Shown piece after piece: positions 5,103 to 6,793 of a stretch of 6,793 nt of DNA (the stretch's first letter is position 1; each line of letters opens with the position of its first letter). Source of the stretch: Spirochaetales bacterium (GTDB taxonomy: Bacteria > Spirochaetota > Spirochaetia > JAGLYY01); NCBI GenBank assembly GCA_023131935.1, contig JAGLYY010000561.1:1-6793 (forward strand). The letters run 5' to 3'. The notes under the pieces were generated by a model, which was given only the letters and a program-made list of their open reading frames with translations, had not been told where the DNA came from and did no database searches. Made by a program: the position numbers and the translations under genes.

Positions 5103-6530
5103 CTATTCCCGGAAGGGGGTAAGAGATAGGACCTCTCCCTTTTTTCGGGCTTCTTCGGCAGCGAAAGCCATAAAATGGGACTCAAGGGCCTCGGATAATC
5201 CGCTTATTCCCCCCTCTTCGGGTGTCTTTTCCCCAAGAAGAACAGCTGTGACAGCGTCGAGCATGGCGAAATCACCCCCTCCGTGACCATCCATCTGCAC
5301 CCCTTTTCGATAGACAACCCGGCTGTTGAGGTAGCGGTGGTCTGTAATAGTCAGTTCTTCGCCATATAGCCGGAAGAATCCCCGGATCGTTCCTTTTGTT
5401 CCGAATATCCGGATTTCCCGGCCTTCAAAATCGGAAAACCCGTGGACTGTCAGTGTTCCGGTAATTCCTGAAGGATACCGGCAGGTTACTACCTGATGGT
5501 CAACCACATCGTTTCCACAACGATAGATACACCTGCCGTAAGGTCCCTCCTTTAGGGCTTTCATACGGCCCTCTTCCGAGTGATCGGCGCTGATAGTATT
5601 GGACGGAAACATTTGCCAATCACTTAAGGCCTTCAGCGGCGGGATAATCTTCCCCAAACCGCGGAAAAACCCGGGAGAGCTGAAGGATGCACCAATCATC
5701 AAATTGAGGATTTTTGACCTGGAGTGTTTGACGGTCCGCAGAAGAGGTTCCCCACGGAGGTATAAACGTGGAGAAAACCACGGACAACTCTCCCCGGCCG
5801 GACATCCATCGGTACATCGCCTGGGAGCTCCTTCGGGGGCGTTCTCCTCCCGGTAATAGAGAAGATTTCCCGAGGATTCAACAGATTGAGCCCGTTCTCC
5901 AATGATCCAGAACATCAGGTCGAGGTCATGGCAGGTTTTTGCCAGAATGAGGGGGGAAGATTCATCGGCATTGCTGTAATGTCCCCGTACATAAGAGTGG
6001 CCATAATGCCAGGTGGATATATTTTCCGATTGCTCGTAGTGTACAACCTGGCCTATCGCCCCTGAATCGACGAGTTCCTTCACCTTTCTCCAAAAAGGGG
6101 TATACCGCAGAACATGTCCTACCTGGACAACTTGAGTCTCTTTTTGCGGATAACCTGCGAGGTTTTTGCATTCCGTGATGTCAGGGGAAATCGGCTTTTC
6201 AAGGAGCAGATTATACCCACCCCTCAAGGCCGTCATGGCAGGTTCGTAATGCATTGCGTCCTGGGTACAGATGAAGGCGATATCAGCAAGAGGCTCTCCC
6301 TCCCGGGATAGAAGATCCTGCCAGCTTAAGAAAGCCTTGTCGTCGGGAATGCCATGTTCTTTTTGAAAGAGTTTGCGGCGGTAAGAATCGGGATCAGCAA
6401 CAGCAATAAATTTAAGCCTGTCAGGGTGAGCAAGGGCATAAGCCCCATAGACTTCAGCACCCCGGAGCCCCGCACCCGCGAGAATCGCTGTCGCGGGAGT
6501 TCCCGGCTTTTTCTTTTTACCCCCGCGCAT
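5103..6530 (-). CDS. Gfo/Idh/MocA family NAD(P)-dependent oxidoreductase with cysteine-rich insertion, 475 aa
   Basis: Members oxidise or reduce sugars, inositols and related polyols with NAD(P) in the cytosol. The N-terminal Rossmann domain shows the nucleotide loop GAGLRG (19-24), AVADPD (43-48) at the end of strand 2, and the EKPIS motif (111-115) whose Lys is a catalytic and cofactor-contact residue. The C-terminal domain has K198-TCHDLD (199-204) in the active-site helix and WHYGHSYVRG (174-183), typical of a subgroup of the family. An insertion from about 225 to 330 explains the length, since 330-400 residues is usual. It contains a Cys-x3-Cys-x5-Cys cluster (239, 243, 249), common in this subgroup and possibly metal-binding. 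The ATG at 6530-6528 follows AGAGG by five bases. The gene lies 8 bases after an MFS transporter stop, in one operon, and converges with the KDPG aldolase. The substrate is not predictable. Confidence 0.92.
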   Translation of the reverse strand: MRGGKKKKPGTPATAILAGAGLRGAEVYGAYALAHPDRLKFIAVADPDSYRRKLFQKEHGIPDDKAFLSWQDLLSREGEPLADIAFICTQDAMHYEPAMTALRGGYNLLLEKPISPDITECKNLAGYPQKETQVVQVGHVLRYTPFWRKVKELVDSGAIGQVVHYEQSENISTWHYGHSYVRGHYSNADESSPLILAKTCHDLDLMFWIIGERAQSVESSGNLLYYREENAPEGAPRRCTDGCPAGESCPWFSPRLYLRGEPLLRTVKHSRSKILNLMIGASFSSPGFFRGLGKIIPPLKALSDWQMFPSNTISADHSEEGRMKALKEGPYGRCIYRCGNDVVDHQVVTCRYPSGITGTLTVHGFSDFEGREIRIFGTKGTIRGFFRLYGEELTITDHRYLNSRVVYRKGVQMDGHGGGDFAMLDAVTAVLLGEKTPEEGGISGLSEALESHFMAFAAEEARKKGEVLSLTPFRE

Positions 6531-6535
6531 TTATA

Positions 6536-6540
6536 CCTCT
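6536..6540 (-). promoter_or_regulatory. Ribosome binding site of the oxidoreductase gene, overlapping the MFS stop
   Basis: On the minus strand AGAGG sits five bases before the oxidoreductase ATG and shares bases with the TAG stop (6541-6539) of the transporter gene. The two are therefore likely to be translated from one mRNA, with ribosomes ending on the first gene close to the start of the second. Confidence 0.7.
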
Positions 6541-6793
6541 ATCCATCACCCGGGGTACTTCTCATCACCTCAGCCTGATTCGCGAGGTATCCCTGCAGGG
6601 AATCGCGGTCCTTTCCAATAGTGAAGATGATTATAATGAAGATGATCCCGCAGGGGACCCACCAGAAGATCGAGAAGTTCATGGTAAACAGATACCCCAG
6701 AGGAATGAGGAGCCCTCCGATTGCGGGCCCAAACCCCTGTCCGAGATTGTCTGTCAAATTGAAAATAGCGAATACCGAACCCCGGTGCTCCGG
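6539..6793 (-). CDS. Major facilitator superfamily transporter, C-terminal end (partial, 5' end outside window)
   Basis: The minus-strand frame is open from the window edge and ends with TAG at 6541-6539, giving 84 residues. It begins EHRGSVFAIFNLTDNLGQGF, which resembles the loop and eleventh segment of MFS carriers, where an (R/K)G-x-x-x-(G/A)-x-x-N pattern is followed by a Gly/Pro-rich helix. GPAIGGLLIPLGY and a very hydrophobic last segment (WWVPCGIIFIIIIF) come next. A charged cytosolic tail of about 27 residues ends the protein. MFS carriers move small solutes across the inner membrane using ion gradients. With an oxidoreductase gene 8 bases downstream, import of a sugar or sugar acid is the natural guess. 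A TTG within the visible part could be mistaken for a start, but homologous-looking sequence runs past it to the edge. The subfamily cannot be named from this fragment. Confidence 0.8.
   Translation of the reverse strand, partial: PEHRGSVFAIFNLTDNLGQGFGPAIGGLLIPLGYLFTMNFSIFWWVPCGIIFIIIIFTIGKDRDSLQGYLANQAEVMRSTPGDG

Noticed and set aside
5599..6311. Plus-strand ORFs of 65-85 codons opposite the oxidoreductase gene
   Set aside because: They are antisense shadows of a gene with intact Gfo/Idh/MocA motifs, and no supporting start signals or recognisable domains were found.

Overview
The window looks like chromosomal DNA from a free-living bacterium, most plausibly a spirochaete. The evidence is indirect: a lipoprotein whose lipobox has Phe at -3, which spirochaetal signal peptidase II sites tolerate, and a mix of c-di-GMP enzymes, a secreted-type isoaspartyl methyltransferase and a cysteine-bearing Gfo/Idh/MocA oxidoreductase. 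No rRNA, tRNA, IS element, CRISPR array or phage gene was seen. The lineage call is weak.

Left part (1-4371). The window opens in the 3' end of a diguanylate cyclase (GGDEF) gene on the + strand. Its stop codon interlocks with that of an unannotated 45-residue minus-strand ORF whose C-terminal half reads as the end of an EAL phosphodiesterase domain. That small ORF overlaps, by an ATGA junction, the end of a minus-strand gene for a 213-residue lipoprotein. A 104-base AT-rich divergent region separates the lipoprotein gene from a plus-strand pair joined by another ATGA overlap. The first of the pair is a protein-L-isoaspartate O-methyltransferase with an N-terminal export or anchor segment. 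The second is a 790-residue polytopic membrane protein with a central, degenerate spermidine-synthase-like fold. After the pair comes an orphan, 58-codon C-terminal piece of a second GGDEF domain. The lipoprotein/pcm/membrane-protein block is therefore bracketed by 3' ends of c-di-GMP enzymes, which suggests past rearrangement or gene decay at both edges.

Right part (4372-6793). A complete KDPG/KHG aldolase gene (eda type, + strand) converges with a minus-strand operon. In transcription order, the operon holds the 3' end of an MFS transporter gene and then a 475-residue Gfo/Idh/MocA oxidoreductase gene that starts 8 bases after the MFS stop. Together they suggest uptake and oxidation of a sugar or sugar acid, ending in a 2-keto-3-deoxy acid that the aldolase cleaves. 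The substrate cannot be read from the sequence.

The most unusual items are the three c-di-GMP enzyme tails (two of them orphan fragments), the coupled exported methyltransferase and SAM-fold membrane protein, and the likely leaderless start of the methyltransferase gene.
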